Of a stretch of 64,000 nt of DNA, positions 55,700 to 64,000 are shown piece by piece. The stretch is taken from contig NC_134680.1 in the NCBI RefSeq assembly GCF_024713945.1, positions 5,001 through 69,000 on the forward strand, in the 5' to 3' direction. The notes beneath the pieces were generated by a model. That model saw only the letters and a list, made by a program, of their open reading frames with translations, made no database searches and was not told the DNA's origin. Source of the stretch: Dermatophagoides farinae. Lineage: Eukaryota > Arthropoda > Arachnida > Sarcoptiformes > Pyroglyphidae. The position numbers and the translations under genes are program-made. Every line of letters starts with the position of its first letter. The stretch's first letter is position 1.

Positions 55700-58600
55700 G
55701 GGGGATCGGTGACCAATTTGAACTTTGATGAACTTGTAATTTCGTTCGGAACCACCACCACAACCACCACCAACATGACCACGACATGAATAGAAGAGAG
55801 AGAGAGAGAGAACTCAATCAGGGCGCCTGAATATTATTGTTATGCTGTGATTTCAATTGATTTTCAAAATCGATCGCTTCCCTTCGTTCGAGAAAGAGAA
55901 AGTTATGCCTAGTGTCTGTGTGTGTGTTCGAATCTAGTTTTCGATCAACATTTCTACTATGACTTCCACCATCATCACATAATCATATGTTTATCATCAC
56001 CACACACACACACACCCATACTTTGTAGCTTGATATTAAGTAATTTAGGCAATTTTTTTTCTTTTCTTTTATCGAGATCGTGACATTTGTGATTCTCATT
56101 CATACGGATAACGATGATAAAAGCAGAAACTTGGGTCAGATATACCCTATGGACATGTTATTGTTGATCAACACTAACTAATCGAGAACAAATCAAACTC
56201 ACTCTAAATTAGATCAAATTAATTGTCCAAGTGTGGGGCAAGGAAACAAACAGCATTTGGTGTCACATCATAGGTGTGGTGGTGATGGCCATCATGGCTA
56301 TAGATTTGTTTGATATTCATAAATGGCCATGGCCATGGCCTAATCGACGATCCATCAATTGATTTGATTGATTGATTGATTAATTCATGCAGGGCTAATT
56401 TGTACGTACATAATGATATTATAAATCATCATTGCATGATTGATCGATGATACACCACCGAATAGGTCTGGCCCAATTTCTTTTATTCATGTGCATGGGC
56501 CACAGAAATATTTGTGAATTTGAAAAGGCAGAGAAAAATTTCCATAAATGTCAAAACTACGTTTGACATTCGTTAACCAACAAGTTTTTAAACAAACACA
56601 TTTAAAAAATCATAATGTCCAATGGCCATACCATGTGATTCCATGTGTCATGATCGTGATCATCGTGATCGTTTACCATTTTTTTTTTGTCCAAATGGAC
56701 CATGATTATCGATTTGATTTGATTCGATTTTCATGCTTCTTCATGATGATATCAGATGATTGCTTGAATAATAAATTTGAAGCCCAAAAACGAAAATTTC
56801 GATTGTTGTTGGCCGTTTTGTTTTGTTTGTTTCGTTTGTTTTGTTTGTCTGTTTGTTGTTGGGCGTAAGTAACATTGTAATCACGCGTTTGATCCTCAAT
56901 GCATTGGAAAATCATAAAATCGTGTGCCATATCACATAGAACTTGATGGTGATGAACATGAAATTCAAATTGCATTTTCTTTTTCCATCAAATTGAGAAG
57001 AAATTTTATTTTATTATCATTTCCAAACTCAGCAAATTGTATGTGTTGATTTCTTATTGATTGTGGCCAGATTAACAGCATATCTTTAAAATCCGATTTG
57101 TGATCAAATATCACAGCCATAAATAAATCAGATCAGTATGTGATTAATAAATCATGAAAACAAATGCAAATGTCTTTCTACTTACAGGATTGGATAATCT
57201 CCAAGAATAGAATTGAATTCATCACATGTTGTCACCACCGATGAAAGTGAAATGAAGTGAAATGAAAACTTTTTGTCCAATTCGAATTCATCATGTTGGC
57301 TATTTCAACATGACTAGATTACATTCGAATCCTATATTGATTTGGATTTGGATTTGGATTTGGATTTGGATTTGGATTTGGATTTGGATTTAGATTTAGA
57401 TTTCACTTGTCATGTGTGTAATTAACAAGTGTTGAAAAAATAAACTCATTAGACTTGTTGGCAACAAAGAATTGATGTTTGTGTTTTTTGGCCCAAGGTG
57501 CTTGTGGTTATCGATTTCCAATTTTCAATCATCATCATCAATGGCCATTCGCATTCATGACAAACAAACAAACGATCGATTATCGGTGATGATGATAATG
57601 AGATGACCTTAACCTCCATTCATCTCTCACACCATTGACCATTGAGACTGACATTGTTTGCCCATTTGATGCATAAAAAAACTAATCTATCGTCCTTCGT
57701 GTTGGAAATTGAACAAGAATTTCCAATCGGAATTGCAAGTTTTGCCTGTGAACAAAACAATACTTTGATGGTCCTGTTTTGTTGTCTGCATGAAAAACTG
57801 CAGATAACTGACGACGATAAAAAAAAACTGTATCACATGTGTGTTGTGAATGGCCAATTCATTGTCGGCCACACCCACCTGGATCATCATTCATTGTCTT
57901 TTTCTCCTGTCATCATCATCATCAGGGCAATAAAAACAAATTTTCCATCAAAACACATTTTGTGTGTGTGCGTTGACCCTGATTATTTGGCGCCCATCAA
58001 CACAAAATATGGCCAATTTATTCAATCGAAATGCAGCTGGTGGAACAAAGCATTGATAATTTCTCAAGGTAAACGACGCGGGATGCACACATTCCATTCA
58101 CAGTGACAGTCCACATCCAGAAAATACAATAGTACCCAATAGACCATTCACCACAAGTTCAAATCTATCACCGCCCTATTATTATTGATATTCGATTCGA
58201 ATGGAATTAATCGATTGATTGGCCGATTTTTTCATCAAGCTCAACTAATTTAAAAGTGTGAAATTTTGTTACAATTTTCCACCAGCAATATGTTGGCCTG
58301 ATTTCATTTTGTTTGTTGGCAAAATTAGATCAATCCATCAGAAATCAAACTTGATCCAAATGCTAAATGAATGAATGAATGAATGATCAAATTTAATTTC
58401 CAAAACACATGATCCTTCTCTCTCGTTCTCGATCTCAAAGATTGTCTCTCTCATAATTTTTTGGCCATATTTTCCATATTGATATTCAATATTGAATTCA
58501 GCACACGATAATGGTAAGTGAGAAAACTTTCAATAAAAAAGCATGTTAAACATTTCGATTCTCTTTTCTATCACATTAATAGTGGCCATTGTGGACATCA

Positions 58601-58722
58601 TAAAAATCCAATGATCATAAACATGAATGGTTCATTCGTTCATTTGGTTTGTTTGGTCCACACAACTTTGACAGTGACCAATTGTGAATAAATCATCGCC
58701 ATCAAAAAAACGAGACGAAACG
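55700..58722. other. Intergenic, no gene seen
   Basis: Three kilobases between the two RR cuticle genes contain GA, CA and TGAT runs. A 154-codon frame at 57642-58106 has no family resemblance and crosses poly-pyrimidine and ATC repeats, so I do not call it. Confidence 0.6.
57339..57403. repeat. (TTTGGA)n microsatellite
   Basis: About ten hexamer units, the last ones drifting to TTTAGA. Confidence 0.9.
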
Positions 58723-60087
58723 ATGAAATATTTTATGGTGAATTTGATATGAAACATTTATTGAACATTGAATTTCATCCTAATTTTGCCTTTTCCATTC
58801 TGCACATTCATTTTACACCTATAGTTAACGACGATATTGGCTGCCATCCTAGCCATAGCAAATGGTCAACATGCATTGAGCCAAGCTGGCCAAGGTCAAT
58901 ACTATACACCACCAACGCCATCAACTTCGGCTACATTGGGCCAAGCATATAATCTATCGCCACAACAATTGAGTCAACCAATCCGAGTGTATGGTTCGGC
59001 GCCCACTGCCGGTTATTCACCCGCTTCTGCTGCTGCTGCTTCTGTTGGTCAATATAGCCAGTATTCGGCTCAACCGCAAGCTCAGTATTCGGCTCAACCA
59101 CAAGCTCAGTATTCGGCTCAACCGCAAGCTCAGTATTCGGCGCAACCACAAGCCCAATACCAAGCTCAACCGCAAGTTCAAGCGGCCTCGGCCATTCCTT
59201 CCAATTATGGTTGGCAAGTTCAACATCAAACATTGCAACCACAACCGCAACCACAACCACAAGCTTTAGCAGCTGCTCCAGCACAAGCTCCACAATACGC
59301 TTCCGGTGTTGCACCTGCTACTAATGCTGCACTTCAACGATATGCTGTTGCTGCTCCAACCACTCCATTACATCGTCCAGCTTCGGTCCATTATGCTCAG
59401 ATTGGCGAAAATCTAGCAGGTGATTATCGAGTAAGTTTTCAAGAATTTTTTCCGTTTCTCTTCAAACACCACTAACTATCTCTATTCGATGAATAAATAC
59501 AGTTTGGTTATCGAACTGGTGATGGCAATAGTTTCCGTGAAGAATCGCGATTGCCCGATGGCACTGTGCAAGGTCAATATGGATTCGTCGATGCTGATGG
59601 CAAACAACGTGTAGTCAAATATCAAGCTGGTGTCGGTGGTTTTCAAGTTTTGGGTGGCGATGGTGCCGCACCTGCTGCTGCTGCTGTTCATTCGGCCCCA
59701 GTTGCTCGAAGTGCTACACCACCAGTTGCTGTTCATCAGCCTGCCGCTGTTTCACTTGGCCAATATTCTTCACCATCGATTCCACAACAACATACGACCA
59801 CATTACAATTGGGTGCTGGTGGCGCCCGATTTGCTTCGCCTGTTGCTGCTTCAGCATCACCAGCCGTTCCAACACAACACATGACCACATTGCAATTAGG
59901 TCCTGGTGGTGCCCAATTTGCTTCACCTTCAGCTGCCGCTGCTGGCCATCAGAATACGTTGACCATTCGACCAATTGCTGCCATTGCCGTACGTGCTGGT
60001 CAATCCGCTGGTCCTGTTCATCAATCGTATGGACAACCTGCAGCTGCCGTTGCACAACCACAAACCTGGGGTTCGCATTTGGGTTAA
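58723..60087 (+). CDS. RR-type chitin-binding cuticle protein 2
   Basis: Exons 58723-58737, 58825-59430 and 59503-60087 (introns 87 and 72 bp) give 401 aa. The signal peptide MKYFMLTTILAAILAIANGQ is interrupted by intron 1. Residues about 75-120 hold four to five QYSAQPQA repeats, then Gln/Pro/Ala-rich sequence. The RR domain crosses the exon 2/3 junction: VHYAQIGENLAGDYR / FGYRTGDGNSFREESRLPDG, TVQGQYGFVDADGKQRVVKY and QAGVGGFQV. A tandem TTLQLGAGGARFASP / TTLQLGPGGAQFASP repeat follows. Same exon architecture as the 54.2-55.6 kb gene, but the low-complexity block here lies before the RR domain as well. Likely role: chitin-associated cuticle matrix. Confidence 0.92.
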
Positions 60088-60348
60088 ATTGATAGGATTG
60101 AGTGCCACATATACAGATAAACATTGTTTGAATGCATTTTTTGTCCATATATTTTCTCTGCATAGAAAAAACATTTCTCATGTCTGTTCATTTTGATTAA
60201 ATATTTACAATTCAATTAATCCCATGTGATTTCTTCGTTATTCTGATTCTGATTCGTTTCGTTTCGTTTCTCAATCACATTATCATGACATTGAATAGAA
60301 TCATCCATGAACAAGTTTGTCAATATAGAATTGTTGGCAACATTACAT

Positions 60349-60358
60349 ATATAAATAA
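60349..60358 (+). promoter_or_regulatory. TATA box of the 60.4-kb peptide gene
   Basis: TATATAAATA 50 bp before the ATG. Confidence 0.65.
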
Positions 60359-60407
60359 GAACAACCAAGCAACCAATTAACCAATTTCATTTGAAAATTC
60401 ATTATCG

Positions 60408-60611
60408 ATGAAGAAATTCAATTCAACATGGTTTCTATTGATCATGATGATAGTCATGACCACCGTGCAGATGGCAAAGATTCTAAACAATGAGCAAAAG
60501 AAACCATTCCAATCTGAACCAACAGAAGTGATTGCTACAAATATCATTGCTCCAGCTACATCCATTCAGCCTAGCACCCGTAAAATAGGGAAAAGGAAAA
60601 AGTGCTGGTGA
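60408..60611 (+). CDS. Small secreted peptide, 67 aa, unknown
   Basis: A single short exon from ATG 60408 to TGA 60609-60611. The N-terminus MKKFNSTWFLLIMMIVMTTV is a strong signal peptide. The remainder is about 45 hydrophilic residues ending in a very basic TRKIGKRKKCW with one Cys. The TATA box 50 bp upstream and AATAAA at 60894 support a transcription unit. The KRKK cluster could be a processing site or a membrane-active tail; nothing identifies the family. The 5' UTR would be only 20-30 nt. Confidence 0.6.
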   Translation: MKKFNSTWFLLIMMIVMTTVQMAKILNNEQKKPFQSEPTEVIATNIIAPATSIQPSTRKIGKRKKCW

Positions 60612-61206
60612 TGGATTGCTTCCTGATGATTATATTAACCACCAAGCCAAGTAACATCATTATCGATAAAGTGGCATCCAGAAATCGGTAAAAGCCGGAA
60701 AGGTAGAAAGGCAAACTCATCCTGTATGCCGTTGAATATGAAATATCAAAAATGCGCATTCACATACTACAAATGTCAAATCCTTGAAAATTGTCTGTTT
60801 TATCAAAATTCAATGCATCCACGTCAATATTTCCTATAAAATTTTGTTGTAGTTATTATTTATCGTTAATTAATTCTTGATCATTCATCCAACAATAAAA
60901 CTCAAAAACTCAATGTCCATTAAGAACGTAATTTCCAATGAATTACACATTTCACAACCAACCAACCAACCAATGTTGTTTATGTAATCCTAAAAAAATA
61001 TTCAGACAAATCAGCCAGATTAATGAATTAACTAGAAACAAGAAAAAAAACACAGGATGACCATGAACATCCATCCATTGCTTTATACCTACACACACAC
61101 ACACACACAACAGATTCGAGCATTTCGAGGGAAAATCACAGTCATTTCATTGATTCGCGGATTTCCCCTTTCCTGGTCTGAAATGGATTCTTTCGCAAAG
61201 AATAAA

Positions 61207-61214
61207 TATAAAAA
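61207..61214 (+). promoter_or_regulatory. TATA box of the Gly/Lys-rich peptide gene
   Basis: TATAAAAA 86 bp before the ATG. Confidence 0.75.
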
Positions 61215-61299
61215 GGGCCAGCTTGACCAACGGAGAATTATCATTATTGTTGTCGAAAAGTAAAGTGATTCTTCAAGAACAACAAATCTCCTCAGCATC

Positions 61300-61500
61300 A
61301 TGAAACTTGCATCGATTTCATTCATATTGGCCATCGTAACCATGATCATCATGGCAATCGCTTCGTCACCAACTGGTGTTGAGGCCAAAAAGAAAGGCTT
61401 TGGTGGTGGATATAAAAAATTTGGCCATGGTAAAGGCGGATTTGGCTACGGTAAAGGCGGATACAAAAAAGGTTTTGGTAAGAAAAAATGGGGTCGTTAA
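61300..61500 (+). CDS. Small secreted Gly/Lys-rich peptide, 66 aa
   Basis: A single exon. The signal peptide MKLASISFILAIVTMIIMAI is cleaved around GVEA. The mature peptide is about 37 residues of GFGGGYKKFGHGKGGFGYGK-type repeats with Lys-rich ends and no Cys, strongly cationic. Composition fits either a glycine-rich antimicrobial peptide or a small cuticle/cement protein; the sequence alone does not decide. TATA box and poly(A) signal (61599) are well placed. Confidence 0.8.
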   Translation: MKLASISFILAIVTMIIMAIASSPTGVEAKKKGFGGGYKKFGHGKGGFGYGKGGYKKGFGKKKWGR

Positions 61501-61598
61501 ACCAAAAGCCAGATTGCGATTGCATTCATCATTAATTTTGTCATTTTGTTTGTTTTCCAAAAATAATTTCCAAATTTATTGAATGACCCCATAATAAT

Positions 61599-61604
61599 AA
61601 TAAA
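61599..61604 (+). terminator. Poly(A) signal of the Gly/Lys-rich peptide gene
   Basis: AATAAA 99 bp after the stop, 31 bp before the stop codon of the convergent gene. Confidence 0.65.
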
Positions 61605-61634
61605 TAAATAATAAAAACGTTTAATTTCATCGTT

Positions 61635-62576
61635 TCAATGTGAACATTGTCGTTTATACGAAATGTATAGGATGATTGAAATAATCATCATTATGATGAC
61701 GAATGCAACCAATGCCATTTGCTTGATCAATTTATTACCTTTCCAGTGATCACGATGGTGGCTGTGATGATGATTATTATCAGGTTTCCGATGTTGACAT
61801 CGATTCAATTCCTTCGAATTATATGGATACAGTCGACACATGGTCATTGCGGAAATTGTGTCCAGAATTCGTCGTTGGTAATCAAGCCAATCTTTTCGAT
61901 CATTTTTCGTGCATACCGTTTGAACATGATGCTCAATACAACCGAATAGTTCATAGATGGCGCAACACGTATCTTCAGATGTTATGTTCATTGTTTGAAT
62001 TTTTTGTTCATATTTGTCCACAATTTGATCATTACATTCGTTGGCAAGATCCACGGTGATTTTCGTGCCATTCTTGAATCGAATAACGTGTGTTTTTAAT
62101 TGCTGTAAACAATGTTCAGTTCTGGCTGTGACCTTCGATAATGGCCATATGAATCGATGTTTATTCGGTACCGGAATCGGATCATGATGATCACAATATC
62201 TGACCCATTCAATTTGACGGCATAATGTTTGCTGTATTTGTTGATATCGAAGCTTTGCATACCAAATAACTTGTAATGCTAATGATGGTGAACACCAACG
62301 TCGGGCATTCAATTGATAGCATTGTAATTGTTCCCAAATGATGCAACATGTTTGCCATAATGTTGATATCCATGTATGACGGCCAAATGGACTGAAATCA
62401 CCGGCTGCATGCTGTTGACATTGCTGGATCAGATCCAATTGTCCATTAAAACATTTTAGAACCAAATCATTTGGCTGTTCTATCGATGCTGGTAATGATG
62501 ATGCCTTGATAATGATCATCATCATCATCATGATTATGCATGTGAAACATGAAGAAATTATTCGCTTCGATTGCAT
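61635..62576 (-). CDS. Cysteine-rich type I membrane protein with a duplicated CC-x7-C-x8-C module
   Basis: A single-exon minus-strand gene, 313 aa from ATG 62576. It has a signal peptide (CFTCIIMMMMMIIIKASS, cleaved near SSLP), an ectodomain with many Cys, a C-terminal membrane helix (MALVAFVIIMMIISIILYIS) and a short tail KRQCSH. Two modules share exact spacing: CCIIWEQLQCYQLNARRWC and CCAIYELFGCIEHHVQTVC. One predicted N-glycosylation site is N-G-T in FKNGTK, another N-I-T. A His-rich linker (NHHHSHHRDH) precedes the membrane helix. The family is not recognised. The CC-x7-C pattern also occurs in the secreted gene at 53 kb, suggesting a common disulfide fold. Confidence 0.8.
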   Translation of the reverse strand: MQSKRIISSCFTCIIMMMMMIIIKASSLPASIEQPNDLVLKCFNGQLDLIQQCQQHAAGDFSPFGRHTWISTLWQTCCIIWEQLQCYQLNARRWCSPSLALQVIWYAKLRYQQIQQTLCRQIEWVRYCDHHDPIPVPNKHRFIWPLSKVTARTEHCLQQLKTHVIRFKNGTKITVDLANECNDQIVDKYEQKIQTMNITSEDTCCAIYELFGCIEHHVQTVCTKNDRKDWLDYQRRILDTISAMTMCRLYPYNSKELNRCQHRKPDNNHHHSHHRDHWKGNKLIKQMALVAFVIIMMIISIILYISYKRQCSH

Positions 62577-63722
62577 ATTTCGAATGTTTTGATTAGTTTC
62601 TCAGATCAACAAATAGTTTGATTTATCACCATGTATCATCATTGGCTTTTGATCAAATCAATTGTTTGCTCCACTATGCAATAAAGCAATAACACCCCCC
62701 ATTTCCAAGTAACAGATTCGTTATCATTTTGACTTTGTTTTTTAAATAAAATTTTAACTTATCCATTCGAAAACACAGGTCCACAAGACAGCCGACATAA
62801 TGCAGAACAAATCAATCAATCAATCAATAAATGAAAAGCATCAGACTAATAAACAAACAGATCAATCATTCAACAATCAGATTTGTGTCTTTTTTCAACA
62901 ATTTTCCGAAGAAAAGTCGGATAACTGTGCATAATGAAAATTGTGAATTTGTCCAGATTTTCATTCATTTCCGATTTGACACCTTAAATAATACGATACG
63001 ACTTGGTTGTTTATTTTGACACTATCCGAATGAATGATAAAGTTTCATATCACTCGAGAACGAATCAAGATGGGTTCAGTGTAACAACAGAGTGATAACT
63101 TGATTCGAAGGACAAACCGCCAGACGTATTCGATATGATGATGGTGATATTAATTTGATTAATGCAACCACACATACACTAATCATCATTGAATTGAATC
63201 TCTTTTTTCAGTACATTTCTATGAAGAAGAACCCTTTCATCATCCATTGATCGCATGATGGATTAATATATCAGTATATCAGTATATCGATGATCAAATG
63301 AATGAATCACAAAACGATAACGAAAACAACATCATTATCATTCTTTCATTCATTCATTGAATTGTTTTTCACAAAAACGAAAACAGATCAAACATTGTGT
63401 TACATGTGTCATTTCAGTGAGATAATAATCTACCATCGAAACATGCAAGCAATTCGAACATTCCAACACATACACACACACATACGCAGATATGGAAATC
63501 AAATTTCAAAAAATGGAAATCTGAAAACCATGATCAAATAACGGACGTGACCATCATCGCGTCCCACTCTTGAATCCTTACCACATACCATACTCACTGT
63601 TGTAATTGACGACAAATTTATCAACACAGAGGTCTCCGCCCTGTTGTTGTCGTTGTTGTCGTATCTACATATCTGTATATCCGATTTCAGATTACGAATC
63701 GGGTTGCTTCATTCTCAGTCTC
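62577..63722. other. Intergenic, no gene seen
   Basis: AT-rich, with ATCA and CA runs. It contains the upstream region of the fatty-acid-binding-protein gene. Confidence 0.6.
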
Positions 63723-63730
63723 TATAAATA
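63723..63730 (+). promoter_or_regulatory. TATA box of the fatty-acid-binding-protein gene
   Basis: TATAAATA about 140 bp before the ATG. Confidence 0.7.
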
Positions 63731-63864
63731 TCGACGCATTTTCCAGTTTGTGCTTCATACGGTAACCATTCACCGAATAATAAATAACAGTCTTCTCGTG
63801 CCCACCATAAATTTTTCGACTTTGATTTTTGATTTGCTTTCATCCGAAACAACAAACGACAACA

Positions 63865-64000
63865 ATGGCCATCGAAGGAAAATATCAAATGGAATCTTCG
63901 GAACATTTCGAAGAATTTGTCAAAGAAATGGGTAAGTACAAGTAGTGATTTGTCGGATGTGGCTTCAAATTTGGTTAATGTGTTTGTGTTTAGGCCTTGA
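63865..64000 (+). CDS. Fatty-acid-binding protein (mite group 13 allergen type), first exon and start of exon 2
   Basis: Exon 1 63865-63931 encodes MAIEGKYQMESSEHFEEFVK followed by EMG. A 62-bp GTAAGT...TAG intron ends at 63993 and exon 2 begins GCCTTGA, cut off by the window edge. The N-terminus matches cytosolic FABP/lipocalin proteins, in particular mite group 13 (pattern M..IEGKY..E.SE.F.EF...G), and the intron sits where FABP genes have their first intron. FABPs bind long-chain fatty acids in a beta-barrel. Only the first 24 or so residues are visible. Confidence 0.88.

Noticed and set aside
57642-58106. 154-codon plus-strand frame
   Set aside because: Lacks a convincing start and family resemblance; runs through ATC repeats.

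Overview
The window is the left end of an arthropod chromosome, almost certainly from an astigmatid mite; a house-dust-mite type such as Dermatophagoides is my best guess. The evidence is the (AACCT)n array at base 1, which is the C-rich strand of the arthropod TTAGG telomere, introns of only 55-90 bp, AT-rich DNA full of CA and ATC runs, clustered cuticle-type genes, and a fatty-acid-binding-protein first exon at the right edge that resembles mite group 13 allergens. The species call is inference.

Bases 1 to about 34.5 kb are a telomeric/subtelomeric retroelement domain. About 660 bp of TTAGG repeat is followed by a 5'-truncated non-LTR retrotransposon (690-4374), two full-length copies of the same family (4389-14208 and 14223-23914), and a fourth element that shares the family's 5' region but has a different, polyadenylated 3' end (23929-26916). 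After these come three shorter poly(A)-tailed elements (to 29440). All lie head to tail with their 3' ends toward the centromere, separated only by short stretches of telomeric repeat. The full-length family is R1/TRAS-like: ORF1 has three CCHC knuckles; ORF2 has an APE-type endonuclease, a YADD reverse transcriptase, a degenerate RNase H-like region and a C-terminal CCHC. Its RNA would carry a palindrome in the 5' leader and three tandem hairpins in the 3' UTR. One short element encodes only an ORF1-like N-terminal protein. From 29.4 to 34.5 kb are older, inverted or broken relatives, a 199-bp TA-flanked MITE, a minisatellite and the last telomeric motifs in both orientations.

From 34.7 to 36.5 kb there is a decayed, duplicated C2H2 zinc-finger locus, and from 36.5 to 39.4 kb no recognisable gene.

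From 39.5 kb to the end the sequence is normal gene-dense euchromatin. Three Pro/Val-rich secreted cuticle-type genes (39.5, 41.6-42.5, 44.6 kb) precede a compact housekeeping block: PEX16 (-), a BAP18-like chromatin factor (+), TIPRL/TIP41 (-), ZCCHC4 rRNA methyltransferase (+) and phosphoglucomutase PGM1 (-). Two divergent pairs there share short promoters, and ZCCHC4 and PGM1 converge with stop codons 15 bp apart. Next come a Cys-rich secreted protein, two RR-type chitin-binding cuticle proteins, two small secreted peptides, a Cys-rich membrane-anchored protein with a duplicated motif, and the first exon of the fatty-acid-binding protein.

The most novel feature is the chromosome-end array. 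It looks like a mixed telomere-maintenance or telomere-colonising system in which TTAGG repeats, autonomous TRAS-like elements and poly(A) passenger elements are stacked in the orientation known for Drosophila HeT-A/TART.
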